Positions 43,290 through 52,553 of a stretch of DNA of 64,000 nt are shown here, in pieces (positions within the stretch are counted from its first letter, which is position 1; each line of letters begins with the position of its first letter). Below the pieces are notes generated by a model. The model was not told the DNA's origin. It saw only the letters and a program-made list of their open reading frames with translations, and made no database searches. A program made the translations under genes and the position numbers. Origin of the DNA: PALSA-612 sp963791225 (GTDB lineage: Bacteria > Actinomycetota > Thermoleophilia > Gaiellales > Gaiellaceae); the NCBI GenBank assembly GCA_963791225.1, contig CAWBRV010000002.1:62001-126000 (forward strand), written 5' to 3'.

Positions 43290-45931
43290 GTATGCGCCTC
43301 CGGCACGTCCCCCGACATCAGCTGGCTGAGCGTCTGTGAGCGCGCGCCGTGGGCACGCAGGATCAGCTCGGCCACGAGCCCCGTCCAGCCGGTCTGGTGG
43401 CTCGCTCCCAGCCCCGCCCCGTTGTCGCCGTGGAAGTACTCGTTGAAGAGAATGTTGTCCTTCCACGCAGGGTCGCTCTGGAGGCGCTCGACCCGGCCGA
43501 AGCACGGCCGCCGCCCGTCCGCGCCGACGAGGAAGGTCGAGATCAACCGCTGCTGCAGGTCGGCGGCGATCTTGTCGAGCGTCAGCTCCTTCCCGGAGCC
43601 GGTCGGGTACTCGAGCTTGAGGTTGTCGCCGAAGAACCGCGCGTAGCGGCCGAGCGCCTCGACGACGAGGAAGTTGACCGGCATCCAGATCGGCCCGCGC
43701 CAGTTCGAGTTGCCGCCGAACATCCCGGTGGTCGACTCGGCTGGCTCGTAGTCGATGCTCGCGGTCGTGCCGTCGACGTCGAGCTCGAACGGGTGCTCGG
43801 CGTGCCAGCGCGACACGGCCCGCAATCCGTACGGCGAGAGGAACTCCGACTCGTCGAAGACGCGCTCCAGGAGGCGCAGGACACGGCTCACCTCGACGAC
43901 GCCGAGGAGCAGGCGGCGGTCGCCCGGCCCGCCCCCGACCGGATGTGCGGACAGGAGCATGTCCGCCGCGCGCTTGTTGACGGTCTCGGCGCGGTCGACC
44001 ACGTCCTCGTCGATCGCCGCGACCCCGAGCAGGGGCAGGATGCCGACGATCGAGCGCACCTTGACGGGGAACGACCGGCCGTCTGCGAGGCGCAGTTGGT
44101 CGTAGAAGAAACCGTCGGTCTCGTCCCACAGATCCTGGGATTCGAGCGCGTCCGAGATCAGGGCGAAATGCTCGAGGAACTTCAGCACGAGGTCGTTCGC
44201 CGGTCGCCCGCGTGCGTTGAGGATCGACGCCATCGCCGCCATGCTGAGCGCGTAGAAGCCCATCCAGCCCGTGCCGTCGGACTGCTCGAGCATCTGCCCC
44301 TGCGGCAGATGCGACCGGTCGATCGGCCCGATGTTGTCGAGCCCGAGGAATCCGCCCTCGAAGACGTTCGAACCGTCGCGGTCCTCGCGGTTCACCCACC
44401 AGGTGAAGTTGACGAGCAGCTTGTCGAAGATGCGGCTGAGGAACGCGACATCGCGGCCGCCGTCGATCGCGAACACCTCGACTGCCGCCCACGCCTGCAC
44501 CGGCGGGTTGACGTCGTCGAACGACCATTCGTAGGCCGCCAGCGCGCCGTTCGGGTGCTGGAACCACTCGCGACACAGCAGGATGAGCTGGTACTTCGCG
44601 AAGGCCGGGTCGACGCGGGCGAGCGCGACGCAATGGAAGGCGAGGTCCCAGGCGGCGAACCACGGGTACTCCCACTTGTCCGGCATCGACATGATGTCGA
44701 AGGCGTCGAACGACCTCCAGCGTGCGTTGCGCCCCTGGAGTCGGGACGCGGGCGGTGTCGGCTGCGTCGGGTCGCCGTCGAGCCAGCGTGCGACGTCGTA
44801 GAAGTAGAGCTGCTTGCTCCAGAGCATGCCGGCGAGCGCCTGGCGGAGCACGAGTGCCTCGTCCTTCGAAGTCGCGGCCGGGGTCAGCTCGGCGTAGAAC
44901 TCGTCCGCGTCGTCGAGGCGGGCGGCTGCGACCGCGTCGAAGTCGGCCCAGGGATCGCCGCCGCGCACCGCCGGGCGAAGCCTGAGGCGCAGCGTCCTGG
45001 TCTCGCCGGGCTCGACCTCGACCTGGTACCAGAACGCGGCCTTCGTACCCGCCGCGGCGGCCACGGTGTCCGCGCCCGCGACGACGTGGTCGTTGATCCC
45101 GTCCTTCGGCGTCGCGCTCGCCGACGCCGCGCCGAAGAGAAGCTCCGCGTTCGTCTCGTTGTCGCAGAACACCATCGTCGGCTCGCCCTGCGCCACGAGC
45201 TCGAGCTGGCCGAGGAACGGGTGCTCGGTGACGAGACGCGCCGCGCCGCCCGCGCGCAGCTCCGGCTTCTCCGCGTCCACGTCCCACGCCCACGTGTTGC
45301 GATACCAAGCCGTGGGGAGGACGTGCAGCGTGTCGGCCTCCGGCCCTGCGTTCGTGACGCGGATCGTCATCAGGAGGTCATGCGGATCGCCCTTCGCGTA
45401 GTCGACCTCGACGATCCAGTAGCGGTCGTCGTCGAACGCGCCAGTGTCGAGCAGCTCGTACTCGGGGTCGAGCTTTCCGCGCCGCGCGTTCTCCTCGGCG
45501 AGGTCCTCGTAGGGATATGCCGCCTGCGGATAGTGGTAGCGCCAGCGGTTCCAGGCGTGGCTCGGCAGCGCGTCGAGGTACCACCAGTACTCCTTGGCGT
45601 CCTCGCCGTGGTTGCCCTGGTTGCCGGTGAGGCCGAAGATCCGCTCTTTCAGGATCGAGTCGCGACCGTTCCAGAGGGCGAGCGCGAGACAGAGACGCTG
45701 CTCGACGTCGGAGAAGCCGGCGAGTCCGTCCTCGCCCCAGCGGTAGGCGCGGGAGCGGGCGTGGTCGTGAGGCAGGTACTCCCAGGCCGTCCCACCCGGG
45801 CTGTAGTCCTCCCGCACGGTGCCCCACTGCCGCTCGCTCAGATACGGCCCCCACTGGTACCAGTCACCGGCCTGCCGCAAGCCGTTCTCGAGCTGGCCGA
45901 AGGTCTCGACCCGGTCGCGTTCGATGCTCAT
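43286..45931 (-). CDS. GH63-like alpha-glucosidase
   Basis: 881 residues, first gene of the minus-strand operon. It has GNQGNHGEDAKEYWWYLDAL, the barrel segments PDKWEYPWFAAWDLAFHCVA and NSNWRGPIWMPVNFLV, and FNEYFHGDNGAGLGASHQTG, which match the bacterial GH63 (mannosyl-oligosaccharide glucosidase, glucosylglycerate/glucosylglycerol hydrolase-like) group. It hydrolyses alpha-glucosidic bonds; exact substrate unknown. Only a G-rich stretch (GGGGGG) precedes the ATG. The promoter for the whole run must lie in 45932-46212. Confidence 0.85.
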   Translation of the reverse strand: MSIERDRVETFGQLENGLRQAGDWYQWGPYLSERQWGTVREDYSPGGTAWEYLPHDHARSRAYRWGEDGLAGFSDVEQRLCLALALWNGRDSILKERIFGLTGNQGNHGEDAKEYWWYLDALPSHAWNRWRYHYPQAAYPYEDLAEENARRGKLDPEYELLDTGAFDDDRYWIVEVDYAKGDPHDLLMTIRVTNAGPEADTLHVLPTAWYRNTWAWDVDAEKPELRAGGAARLVTEHPFLGQLELVAQGEPTMVFCDNETNAELLFGAASASATPKDGINDHVVAGADTVAAAAGTKAAFWYQVEVEPGETRTLRLRLRPAVRGGDPWADFDAVAAARLDDADEFYAELTPAATSKDEALVLRQALAGMLWSKQLYFYDVARWLDGDPTQPTPPASRLQGRNARWRSFDAFDIMSMPDKWEYPWFAAWDLAFHCVALARVDPAFAKYQLILLCREWFQHPNGALAAYEWSFDDVNPPVQAWAAVEVFAIDGGRDVAFLSRIFDKLLVNFTWWVNREDRDGSNVFEGGFLGLDNIGPIDRSHLPQGQMLEQSDGTGWMGFYALSMAAMASILNARGRPANDLVLKFLEHFALISDALESQDLWDETDGFFYDQLRLADGRSFPVKVRSIVGILPLLGVAAIDEDVVDRAETVNKRAADMLLSAHPVGGGPGDRRLLLGVVEVSRVLRLLERVFDESEFLSPYGLRAVSRWHAEHPFELDVDGTTASIDYEPAESTTGMFGGNSNWRGPIWMPVNFLVVEALGRYARFFGDNLKLEYPTGSGKELTLDKIAADLQQRLISTFLVGADGRRPCFGRVERLQSDPAWKDNILFNEYFHGDNGAGLGASHQTGWTGLVAELILRAHGARSQTLSQLMSGDVPEAHT

Positions 45932-46212
45932 GTGAACCCCCCGAGGTAACCCGCGATCTGGAAACTCTAGGCGGTCCCGTGTCGAGCCTCGTCATCCCGA
46001 TCGGACGAACGGGCCAGCAGTCGGCGCTCGACGCTGCTTGTCCCGTGTGGCCGATCCTGCAGATACGACGGCCGCCTCCGCCTTGATTTCTTGCCGGCGT
46101 CGCATCATTCTGCGCCTACTAAGGCTCGAAACTGCAGCTCAAGATTGGCCGGATCTTTGCACTAGCAGTTGAGGGAAGATCCTTTAGAAGCGAGACGGAA
46201 GGAGCTTGACCC
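45932..46212. other. Divergent intergenic region
   Basis: This 281-bp stretch lies between the GH63 gene and the BNR-repeat protein gene. I see no coding frame of merit. It should hold promoters in both directions; GGATCTT (46150-46156) and AAGATCC (46175-46181) form a 7-bp inverted repeat about 30 bp upstream of the plus-strand start. No convincing -10/-35 pair was found. Confidence 0.4.
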
Positions 46213-47697
46213 GTGCTGAACCGACTCGTGTAGCCCTTCTGGGCGTGCGCTGCGCTCGCCGGCTGCGCGCTCGCAGGCGTCGCCTCTGCAGGAGGCGGCG
46301 GGAATCCGATGAACGGTGCGAAGCCGACCTGGTGGCCGAAGCTCCAGCATGTCTCGGCTCCGGGATTCCTCGCCAACCCCGCGTCGCCGACCATGAGCAT
46401 CAGCGTCGGCGCGAACGTCGACGTCAGCAACGAGGTCGGCCCGCAGAGCGAGACCTCGATCGCCACCAAGCCGAGCAACACCAGGATCGTCGTTGCCGGC
46501 TCGAACGAGATCGACAGGCTGCCGATGCGCGGTTACTTCTCGTCCGACGGCGGCAAGACGTACGGAGGCATCGACCTTCCCCTGCCGCCGGCGACGAAGT
46601 CGAACGGGTTCGACTTCGGCTCCGACCCGGGCGTTGCCTGGGATTCCTTCGGCAACGGCTATTACTCCTACATCGTTGTCTTCTTCAGCTCAGGTGGAGC
46701 CGTCGTCGGCAGCGAGTTGGCGGTCGCACGCACTTCGGACAACGGGCTCCCGTGGACGCCGACGTGCTTCAACTTCGAGAACGGCGGCGCCAAGTTCAAC
46801 GACAAGCCGATGATCGCGGTCGACAACAACCCGGGCAGCCCACACTTCGGGACGATCTACGTCGCCTGGGACACCACGAACGGAATGCAGGGCAAGCCGA
46901 GTACAACCGGCGTCGTCGTCAGCCACTCGACAGATCGCGGCGTCAGCTTCTCGCCGCCGGTGTTCGCGAGCGACACGCACGGCGGCCCGCGCTTCGGCAT
47001 CGGCGCCGACCCGTTCGTCGCGCCCGACGGGGCAGTGCACGTGGCCTGGCACGACCAATCGAACGCGATCGTCGAGTCGAGCTCGACCGACGGGGGCAAT
47101 TCCTTCGGCGCGACGCACCTGATCGCGTCGACGATCGTCTCCCTCGACGTCGCCGCGCCCGCGGAGAGCACGCGGCGCGTCCTCGTCTACCCCTTCTGCG
47201 AGAGCGATCGCAGCAGCGGCCCCAACAGGGGCACGCTCTATTGCGTATGGGAGGACGAGACGACCACCGGCGATGGCCTGGACGTGTTCTCCTCGCGCTC
47301 GACCGACGGCGGTCTGAGCTGGTCCGCGCCGCTGCGAGTCAACGACGACGCACACGGTCTGGAGAACGACCAGTTCTACCAGTGGCTCTCCGTCGACCCC
47401 TCGAACGGCTCGCTCAACGTCAGCTTCTACGACACCAGGCTCGACCCGACTCACCTGAGCACGAACGTGTTCTACACACGATCGACAGACGGCGGGCTCT
47501 CCTTCGTTCCGAATGTCCGCGTCACCGACGCGTCGACGAACGAGACCTGCTGCGGGGCGCAGCTTGGAGACCAGTACGGGGACTACGAGGGAATCTCGGC
47601 GGTGAACGGCGTCGTCCGGCCGATCTGGACCGACCGACGGGTTGCCGTCCAGGCGCTGAACGAGGAGATCTTCTCGGCGACGATCACGACCCACTAG
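46213..47697 (+). CDS. Secreted BNR/sialidase-like repeat protein (in-frame TAG in signal peptide)
   Basis: AAGGAG precedes GTG 46213; the frame then has a TAG at 46231-46233 after six codons and continues PFWACAALAGCALAGVASAG, a signal peptide with a lipobox-like LAGC, before the mature protein (NGAKPTWWPKLQH...). The product, about 488 residues after the TAG, contains repeated Asp-box (BNR) motifs SSDGGKTYGG, STDRGVSFSPP, STDGGNSFGA, STDGGLSWSAP and STDGGLSFVP, typical of beta-propeller sialidase-like exoproteins, and a C-terminal ETCCGAQLGDQYGDY. No catalytic Arg triad is obvious, so it may only bind. If the TAG is real, translation would have to begin at ATG 46309 without a signal. Confidence 0.75.
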
Positions 47698-47821
47698 CGG
47701 GCGGTCGGCTGCTGATCCGGGTACTCGAGGGGCTGCTCCGTCGAAGCGGGCCAGCCCCTCGATCGACGCATGACCTCGCCTGGCGAGGAGCGTCCAGGAC
47801 TGACTGCAACATCTGACCAAC

Positions 47822-47845
47822 AAGAAAAGCCCTGTTTCCAGGGCC
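47822..47845 (-). terminator. Rho-independent terminator after tRNA-Ala
   Basis: On the minus strand GCCCTG-GAAA-CAGGGC (47844-47829) forms a 6-bp stem with a GAAA loop followed by TTTTCTTG (47828-47821). It lies 9 nt after the tRNA 3' end. Confidence 0.8.
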
Positions 47846-47853
47846 TTTCGGTA

Positions 47854-47926
47854 TGGAGCGTACCGGGATCGAACCGGTGACCTCCGGCTTGCAAAGCCGG
47901 CGCTCTCCCAGCTGAGCTAACGCCCC
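47854..47926 (-). tRNA. tRNA-Ala (anticodon TGC)
   Basis: Minus strand, 73 nt. The acceptor stem GGGGCGT pairs with ACGCTCC (one G-U), the D arm begins AGCTCAGCTGGGAGAGC, the anticodon loop is CTTTGCAAG with anticodon TGC flanked by the five-base stem CCGGC/GCCGG, and the T loop is GGTTCGATCC. Discriminator A; CCA is not encoded. A terminator follows directly. No other RNA gene is visible nearby. Confidence 0.95.
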
Positions 47927-47994
47927 CAACCAGTCAACCCAGAGCCGTCCCATCTTAGAGAGACGGGACGGCCGTGGGTTCGGGGGGCCCCTAT

Positions 47995-48249
47995 CTAGGC
48001 TGCGCGCTCCAGCCGCTCTTCGTGGCGGGCGCGCTGGATGATCTCGTCACGTTCGCCGAAGCGGATGCGAGCTCGCTCGATCCGGTGCTCTTCCCACAGC
48101 TTCGCGATCTCGTCCTCGAGGCTCGCGTGCTCGGCGGTCAGAGCCGCATCGTGCCGCTCGCTCAGCACGCGCAGGAGTTGCGCGCGCCGCTCGGTCAGCG
48201 CTTCGATCTCTGTTCGGATGTCGTTTAGTGATCGCACAATCGTTTTCAA
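47995..48249 (-). CDS. Small coiled-coil/helical protein
   Basis: 84 residues from a TTG at 48249, or 80 from GTG 48237 (RSLNDIRTEIEALTERRAQL). The chain is almost fully helical and charged (EIAKLWEEHRIERARIRFGE, then RDEIIQRARHEERLERAA), with heptad-like spacing. It looks like a small nucleic-acid-associated or scaffold protein. Family not recognised; start uncertain. Confidence 0.6.
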   Translation of the reverse strand: MKTIVRSLNDIRTEIEALTERRAQLLRVLSERHDAALTAEHASLEDEIAKLWEEHRIERARIRFGERDEIIQRARHEERLERAA

Positions 48250-48280
48250 CGAGTTCGCGAAACCCGATATTCCGGTTTGC

Positions 48281-49219
48281 TCAGGCTGCTTGCGACTCGT
48301 CCTGGAGCCGCTCGCAGAGCTGTTCCGCGGCCTCGACGAACGCGCTTGCCGCCGGCGTCCGCAGCCGGTCGCGATGCCAGGCGACGCCGATCAGCCGCGC
48401 CGGTACGCGGTCACCGAGGTCGACGACGCCGATCCGGTCGTCGCCCGGGTCGACGGTCAGGAGCGGCACGAGCGCGACGCCGATTCCGGCGGCGACCATC
48501 CCCTGCACCGTGTAGTTGTCGTCCGAGCGGAAGACGACACGCGGCTCGCGCCCGGCGACGCGGAGGCGCTCCTCGACCTGCTCGGTCGTGCGGCACGAGC
48601 GGTAGCCGATCAGCGGCAGCTCGACGATCTCGCGGAGCGTCGGCGTCCGGCCGCGCTGCGCGAGCGGTGAGTCCTTCGGCACGAGCAGCACGTAGGGATC
48701 GCGCATCAGCTCCATCGACTCGAACGGCCCCAGGGGCAACGGGTAGACGACGAAGCTGAGATCGACCTCGCCGCTCTCGATCAGTCTGAGCAGCTCGCGG
48801 TCGTCGGCCGACTCGACGAGCGTCACGTCGATCTTCGGCCAGTCGTCGCGGAAGTGAAGGAGAAGCGTGGGGAGGACGCGCGCGCCGACGCTCTGGTAGG
48901 TGCCGATCCGCAGCGGGCCGGCGTCGCCGGCGCCCAGGGCGCTCATGTCTGCCTGAGCTGCGCTCAGTCGGGCCGTGATGCCGTCCGCGTGCGTGAGCAG
49001 GAGTTGGCCCGCCTCGGTGAGCGAGATCGGCTTCGGACCGCCGGGCCGTTCGACGAGGCGCTGGCCGACGATGCGCTCGAGCACCGCGATCTGCTGGCTG
49101 ATCGCCGACTGCGTGTAGCCGAGGCGCGAGGCCGCGCGGCCGAACGAGCCTTCCTCGGCGACGGCCTTGAGCGCGATCAGGTGCCGCAGCTCCAATCCCA
49201 TCCATGCATCAGTCTGCAT
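48281..49219 (-). CDS. LysR-family transcriptional regulator
   Basis: 312 residues from ATG 49219 (QTDAWMGLELRHL); a start at 49201 would remove six residues. The N-terminal winged helix reads AVAEEGSFGRAASRLGYTQSA and ISQQIAVLERIVGQRLVER, the classic LysR recognition helix; the rest is the two-lobed effector domain (RIGTYQSVGARVLPTLLLHF). It likely controls the divergent small peptide and EamA transporter genes and itself. TACTAT on the minus strand (49236-49231) lies 11 nt before the ATG. Confidence 0.92.
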   Translation of the reverse strand: MQTDAWMGLELRHLIALKAVAEEGSFGRAASRLGYTQSAISQQIAVLERIVGQRLVERPGGPKPISLTEAGQLLLTHADGITARLSAAQADMSALGAGDAGPLRIGTYQSVGARVLPTLLLHFRDDWPKIDVTLVESADDRELLRLIESGEVDLSFVVYPLPLGPFESMELMRDPYVLLVPKDSPLAQRGRTPTLREIVELPLIGYRSCRTTEQVEERLRVAGREPRVVFRSDDNYTVQGMVAAGIGVALVPLLTVDPGDDRIGVVDLGDRVPARLIGVAWHRDRLRTPAASAFVEAAEQLCERLQDESQAA

Positions 49220-49283
49220 AATGGAGTCAAATAGTAACACGATTTGTGCTAATGAAGCTTGGACTGGCACGCTGTCTGTCGTT
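49220..49283. promoter_or_regulatory. LysR / EamA divergent control region
   Basis: A 64-bp AT-rich gap (AATAGTAACACGATTTGTGC and neighbours) separates the regulator from the divergent genes. ATTTGTGCTAAT has the T-N-A pattern of LysR boxes but is weak. TACTAT faces lysR. Confidence 0.45.
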
Positions 49284-49397
49284 ATGACAGCTATCTGGCT
49301 CCTCCTGCCGCTTGCGCTGATCGTGCTCGCCCCGCTGGCCGGGTCTCGCGACCTGCCCTACCGGGAAAAGCGCGGCTCCTGGCGGAACTACCGGTAG
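49284..49397 (+). CDS. 37-residue membrane peptide
   Basis: ATG 49284 opens TAIWLLLPLALIVLAPLAGS followed by RDLPYREKRGSWRNYR and a stop: one hydrophobic helix and a strongly basic tail. It sits directly between the LysR gene and the EamA gene (7 bp), on the EamA strand. A leader or accessory peptide of the transporter is possible. Too short for family assignment. Confidence 0.45.
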   Translation: MTAIWLLLPLALIVLAPLAGSRDLPYREKRGSWRNYR

Positions 49398-49404
49398 ACG
49401 GTTC

Positions 49405-50337
49405 GTGAACGGCCCGGCGGGCTCCGCTCGCGTCTGGGCCGCGCTCGCGGTCGTCTACGTCGTCTGGGGCTCGACCTACCTCTTCATCCTGATCGCGAGC
49501 CGGACGCTCCCCGTGTTCGTGATGTCGTCGCTCCGCTTCTCGATCGCGGGCGGACTGCTCTACGCCTGGTCGATCCGCCGCGGCGACACGAAGGGCGATC
49601 GCCCGGGCCGTCGCGAATGGGCTGCCGCGACCGTCGTCGGCGCTGCGCTGTTCCTGGTCGGGAACGCGGGCGTCGCCTGGGCCGAGAAGCGGGTCGACAC
49701 CGGCGTCGCCTCGCTGATCATCGCCGCCGTGCCGCTGTGGATGGCGCTCTTCGATCGTTTCGCCTGCGGACAGCGCCTCAGCCGCACAGCCGTGATCGGG
49801 CTCGCCCTGGGCTTCGCCGGAGTCGCCCTGCTCGCCTGGCCGACCGGGCCGAGCCACATCGACGTCGCCGGTGCGATCGCGCTCCTCGTCGCGGGCGCCG
49901 GCTGGGCGTCGGGCTCGCTCTACTCGCGCCGCGCGCCGCTTCCGCGGCGGCCGTTCGTGAGCGCGAGCATGCAGATGCTCGCAGGCGGCGTGCTGCTCGC
50001 GATCGTCGCTGCGGCGACGGGCGAGATCACAGACGTCCACGACGTGTCGACGACCTCGATCCTGGCGTTGCTCTACCTGATCGTGTTCGGATCCTGGCTC
50101 GCGTTCACGTGCTATTCGTGGCTCCTCCGCAGGACACGGACATCCCTCGTCTCGACCTATGCGTACGTGAACCCGCTGGTCGCGGTCTTCCTCGGCTGGG
50201 CGGTCGAGAACGAGTCGATCAGCCCGCGCACGGTCGTCGCGGGCGTCGTGATCCTGGCCGCGGTCGCGCTGATCGTGACGCCGCCGAAGGGCGAGACGGC
50301 GACCGAGCCCGCGCCGGTTCCGGTCCGCGGCCGGTAG
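49405..50337 (+). CDS. EamA-family (DMT) transporter
   Basis: 310 residues with ten hydrophobic helices in two EamA halves: the first starts ALAVVYVVWGSTYLFILIAS with SLRFSIAGGLLY, the second AIALLVAGAGWASGSLYSRR. RhaT/YdcZ-like permeases export metabolites or drugs. GTG start 49405 is seven bases after the small peptide stop. Control by the divergent LysR regulator is likely. Confidence 0.88.
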   Translation: MNGPAGSARVWAALAVVYVVWGSTYLFILIASRTLPVFVMSSLRFSIAGGLLYAWSIRRGDTKGDRPGRREWAAATVVGAALFLVGNAGVAWAEKRVDTGVASLIIAAVPLWMALFDRFACGQRLSRTAVIGLALGFAGVALLAWPTGPSHIDVAGAIALLVAGAGWASGSLYSRRAPLPRRPFVSASMQMLAGGVLLAIVAAATGEITDVHDVSTTSILALLYLIVFGSWLAFTCYSWLLRRTRTSLVSTYAYVNPLVAVFLGWAVENESISPRTVVAGVVILAAVALIVTPPKGETATEPAPVPVRGR

Positions 50338-50338
50338 C

Positions 50339-50344
50339 TACGCT
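50339..50344 (+). promoter_or_regulatory. -10 element TACGCT for yceD
   Basis: TACGCT ends six bases before GTG 50351; its TA is the last codon region of the EamA gene. Leaderless spacing. Confidence 0.5.
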
Positions 50345-50350
50345 GAGCGA

Positions 50351-50860
50351 GTGACCATGCTGGATCTGAGGAAGTACCGGCTGCGGTCCGGAGAGTCGGT
50401 CCGCGACGAGCAGGAGGTCGAGATCGCACCGATCGAGCTGGGTGGCCAGCGCTATCTCGTCGTACCCGAAACCGTGCCGGCTGAGCTGACGGTGACGCGG
50501 GCATCGACCGGCACGGTGTACGAACTGCGGTTCCACGTCCGCCTGCACGGGCCGTGCTTCCGCTGCCTCGGCGACGCCGTCCTCGACGAGCGCCTCTCGC
50601 TCCGCGAGTACCAGGCGGAGAGCCCGGGCGGCGCCGAGGAGCTGACGACGTCCTACGTCACGAACAACCGGCTCGACCTCTCGGCCTGGGCACGGGACGG
50701 GCTCGTGCTGGCGCTGCCGGACAAGATCCTCTGCCGCCCGGATTGTGCCGGGCTCTGCCCGGTCTGCGGCGTCGACCTGAACACGGAGCCGCACGAGCAC
50801 GAGGGGAGCGAGCAGGACCCTCGCTGGGCGGCGCTGGCCGAGCTCAAAGAACGCCTGTAG
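50351..50860 (+). CDS. yceD: YceD/DUF177 family protein (23S rRNA accumulation)
   Basis: 169 residues; GTG 50351 (TMLDLRKYRLRSGE) fixed by a -10 six bases upstream. The family cysteines are present: GPCFRCLGDAV and ILCRPDCAGLCPVCGVDLN, a zinc-binding arrangement. YceD proteins aid 23S rRNA accumulation and normally sit directly before rpmF; here an ABC-F gene and a cupin gene intervene. The C-terminus DPRWAALAELKERL is the family signature. Confidence 0.88.
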   Translation: MTMLDLRKYRLRSGESVRDEQEVEIAPIELGGQRYLVVPETVPAELTVTRASTGTVYELRFHVRLHGPCFRCLGDAVLDERLSLREYQAESPGGAEELTTSYVTNNRLDLSAWARDGLVLALPDKILCRPDCAGLCPVCGVDLNTEPHEHEGSEQDPRWAALAELKERL

Positions 50861-50861
50861 C

Positions 50862-50966
50862 ATGGCTCTCTGGCGCTCCGGCGCCGCACGATGACGGACT
50901 GACCGAGCCATTCATTGCTCTCTCGCGCGCCCCGGCGGCGCGCCTGCGTTCTCGGAGGTCTCGGTC
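50862..50966 (+). other. ABC-F leader with hairpins and a possible 10-codon peptide
   Basis: ATG 50862 opens a ten-codon frame (MALWRSGAAR-stop at 50892-50894) whose mRNA can pair GGCGC with GCGCC; later GCGCGCC (50926-50932) and GGCGCGC form a 7-bp stem before the GGAGGT that serves the ABC-F GTG. ABC-F resistance genes are often controlled by such attenuators; no evidence beyond structure. Confidence 0.3.
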
Positions 50967-52545
50967 GTGCGTATCTCACTCGACGGCGTCTCGAAGCACT
51001 ACGGCGCCACGACAGTTCTCGACAGCGTCACGCTCTCGGTCACGCCCGAGCGGCGGCTCGGCGTCGTCGGCCCGAACGGGGTCGGCAAGTCGACCCTGCT
51101 CAGGCTTCTCGCCGGGCTGGACGTGCCCGACGCCGGCCGCGTCACGCGGACGCCGCTCACGCTGACCGCGGGCTACCTGCCGCAGGAGCACGAGCGCCGC
51201 GAGGGCGAGACGCTGCTCGAGTCGCTCGCACGCCGGACCGGCGTCGCGGCGGCCGAGCGCGAGCTCGAGCAGGCCGCGACGGCCCTGGCCGCCGGCGAGG
51301 ACGCGGACGATCGATACGCGAGCGCCCTGGACCGCTTCGTCGCGCTCGGCGGCGGCGATCTCGACGCGCGGGCCGGCGCGGTCGCGGCCGAGCTCGGCCT
51401 CCCGGTCTCGCTCGACCGGCCGACGACGGCACTCTCTGGCGGGGAGGCGGCCCGCGTGGCGCTCGCGGTGATCCTGCTCGCCCGCTTCGACATGCTGCTC
51501 CTCGACGAGCCGACGAACGACCTCGACTTCGACGGGCTCGAGCGGCTCGAGCAGTTCCTCGACGCGCGCGACGGCGGGCTCGTCGTCGTCTCGCACGACC
51601 GCGAGTTCCTCGACCGGACGGTGACGCGGATCGTCGAGATCCAGCCCGGCTCACGGCGCGTGCGCGAGTGGGCCGGCGGATTCAGCGAGTACGAGGCGGC
51701 GCGGGACTCGGCGCGCGCCGCGGCCTACGCGAGCTTCGAGCAGGCCGAGGAGCGGCGGCGCGAGATCGAGGCGCTCCTCGTGCAGCGGCGCGTCGAGGCC
51801 CGCGGCGGCGCCGGGCTCGGAGAGAAGACCGGCGGCGCCGACCGCCGCGGCACGAACGCGCTCCGGGGCAAGGTGCGGCAAGCCGAACGCGCGCTCGAAC
51901 GGGCCGACCGGCCCGGGAAGCCGTTCGAGCCCTGGGAGCTCCACTTCGTACTCGTGTCGGGAGACCGGCCCGGCGACCGCGTTGCCTCGCTCCAGAGGGC
52001 CGTCGCGCAGCGGGGCGATTTCAGGCTGGGACCGATCGACCTCGACCTCGGCGCCCGGCGACCGCGTGGTCGTCTCGGGTCGAAACGGGAGCGGCAAGTC
52101 GACCTTGCTCGGCCTGCTGCTCGGTTCGGTGCCGCCCGTCGAGGGCTCGCGGTCGATCGGCCGGCGCACCGTCGTCGGGACACTCGAACAGGGCCGCGGT
52201 GTCTACGCGAGCGAGGAGCCGCTGCTGGAACAGTTCCGCGGGCGCGCGGGGCTGCGAGCCGAGCAGGCGCGGACGCTGCTCGCGAAGTTCGGCCTCGGCC
52301 CGGAGCACGTGGGCCGCACGGGCGTGTCGCTCTCACCCGGCGAGCGGACGCGCGCTCAGCTCGCCGAGCTACAGGCCCGCCGGGTCAACCTGCTCATCCT
52401 CGACGAGCCGACGAACCACCTCGACCTCGAGGCGGTCGAGCAGCTCGAGACGGCGCTCCAGGGCTACGACGGGACGGTGGTGCTGGTCACGCACGACCGA
52501 CGCTTCCTCGAGCGCTTCGGCGCGACGCGGACGATCGCGCTCTAG
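50967..52545 (+). CDS. ABC-F family ATPase (frameshifted)
   Basis: About 526 residues after one extra base near 52060 (length 3n+1). Two ATPase domains without membrane segments: Walker A VVGPNGVGKSTLLRLL, signature LSGGEAARVALAVILL, Walker B MLLLDEPTNDLDFD; second set SGRNGSGKSTLLGLLLGS, LSPGERTRAQLAELQA, LLILDEPTNHLDLEAV. The linker is charged and Arg-rich, as in ABC-F proteins that enter the ribosomal E site and relieve stalling or antibiotics. It starts with GTG after GGAGGT. Inserted between yceD and rpmF. Confidence 0.88.
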
Positions 52546-52553
52546 CTCCTGCT

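Noticed and set aside
36681..45308. Giant minus-strand frames joining zwf with GH15 (1047 codons) and GH63 with the debranching gene (1317 codons)
   Set aside because: They change from real protein to Arg-rich shadow where the true gene shifts frame or begins, so they are not gene fusions.
46206..47816. Alternative frame at 46206 as the BNR-protein gene
   Set aside because: That frame is Arg-rich without Asp-box motifs; the true frame carries five Asp boxes.
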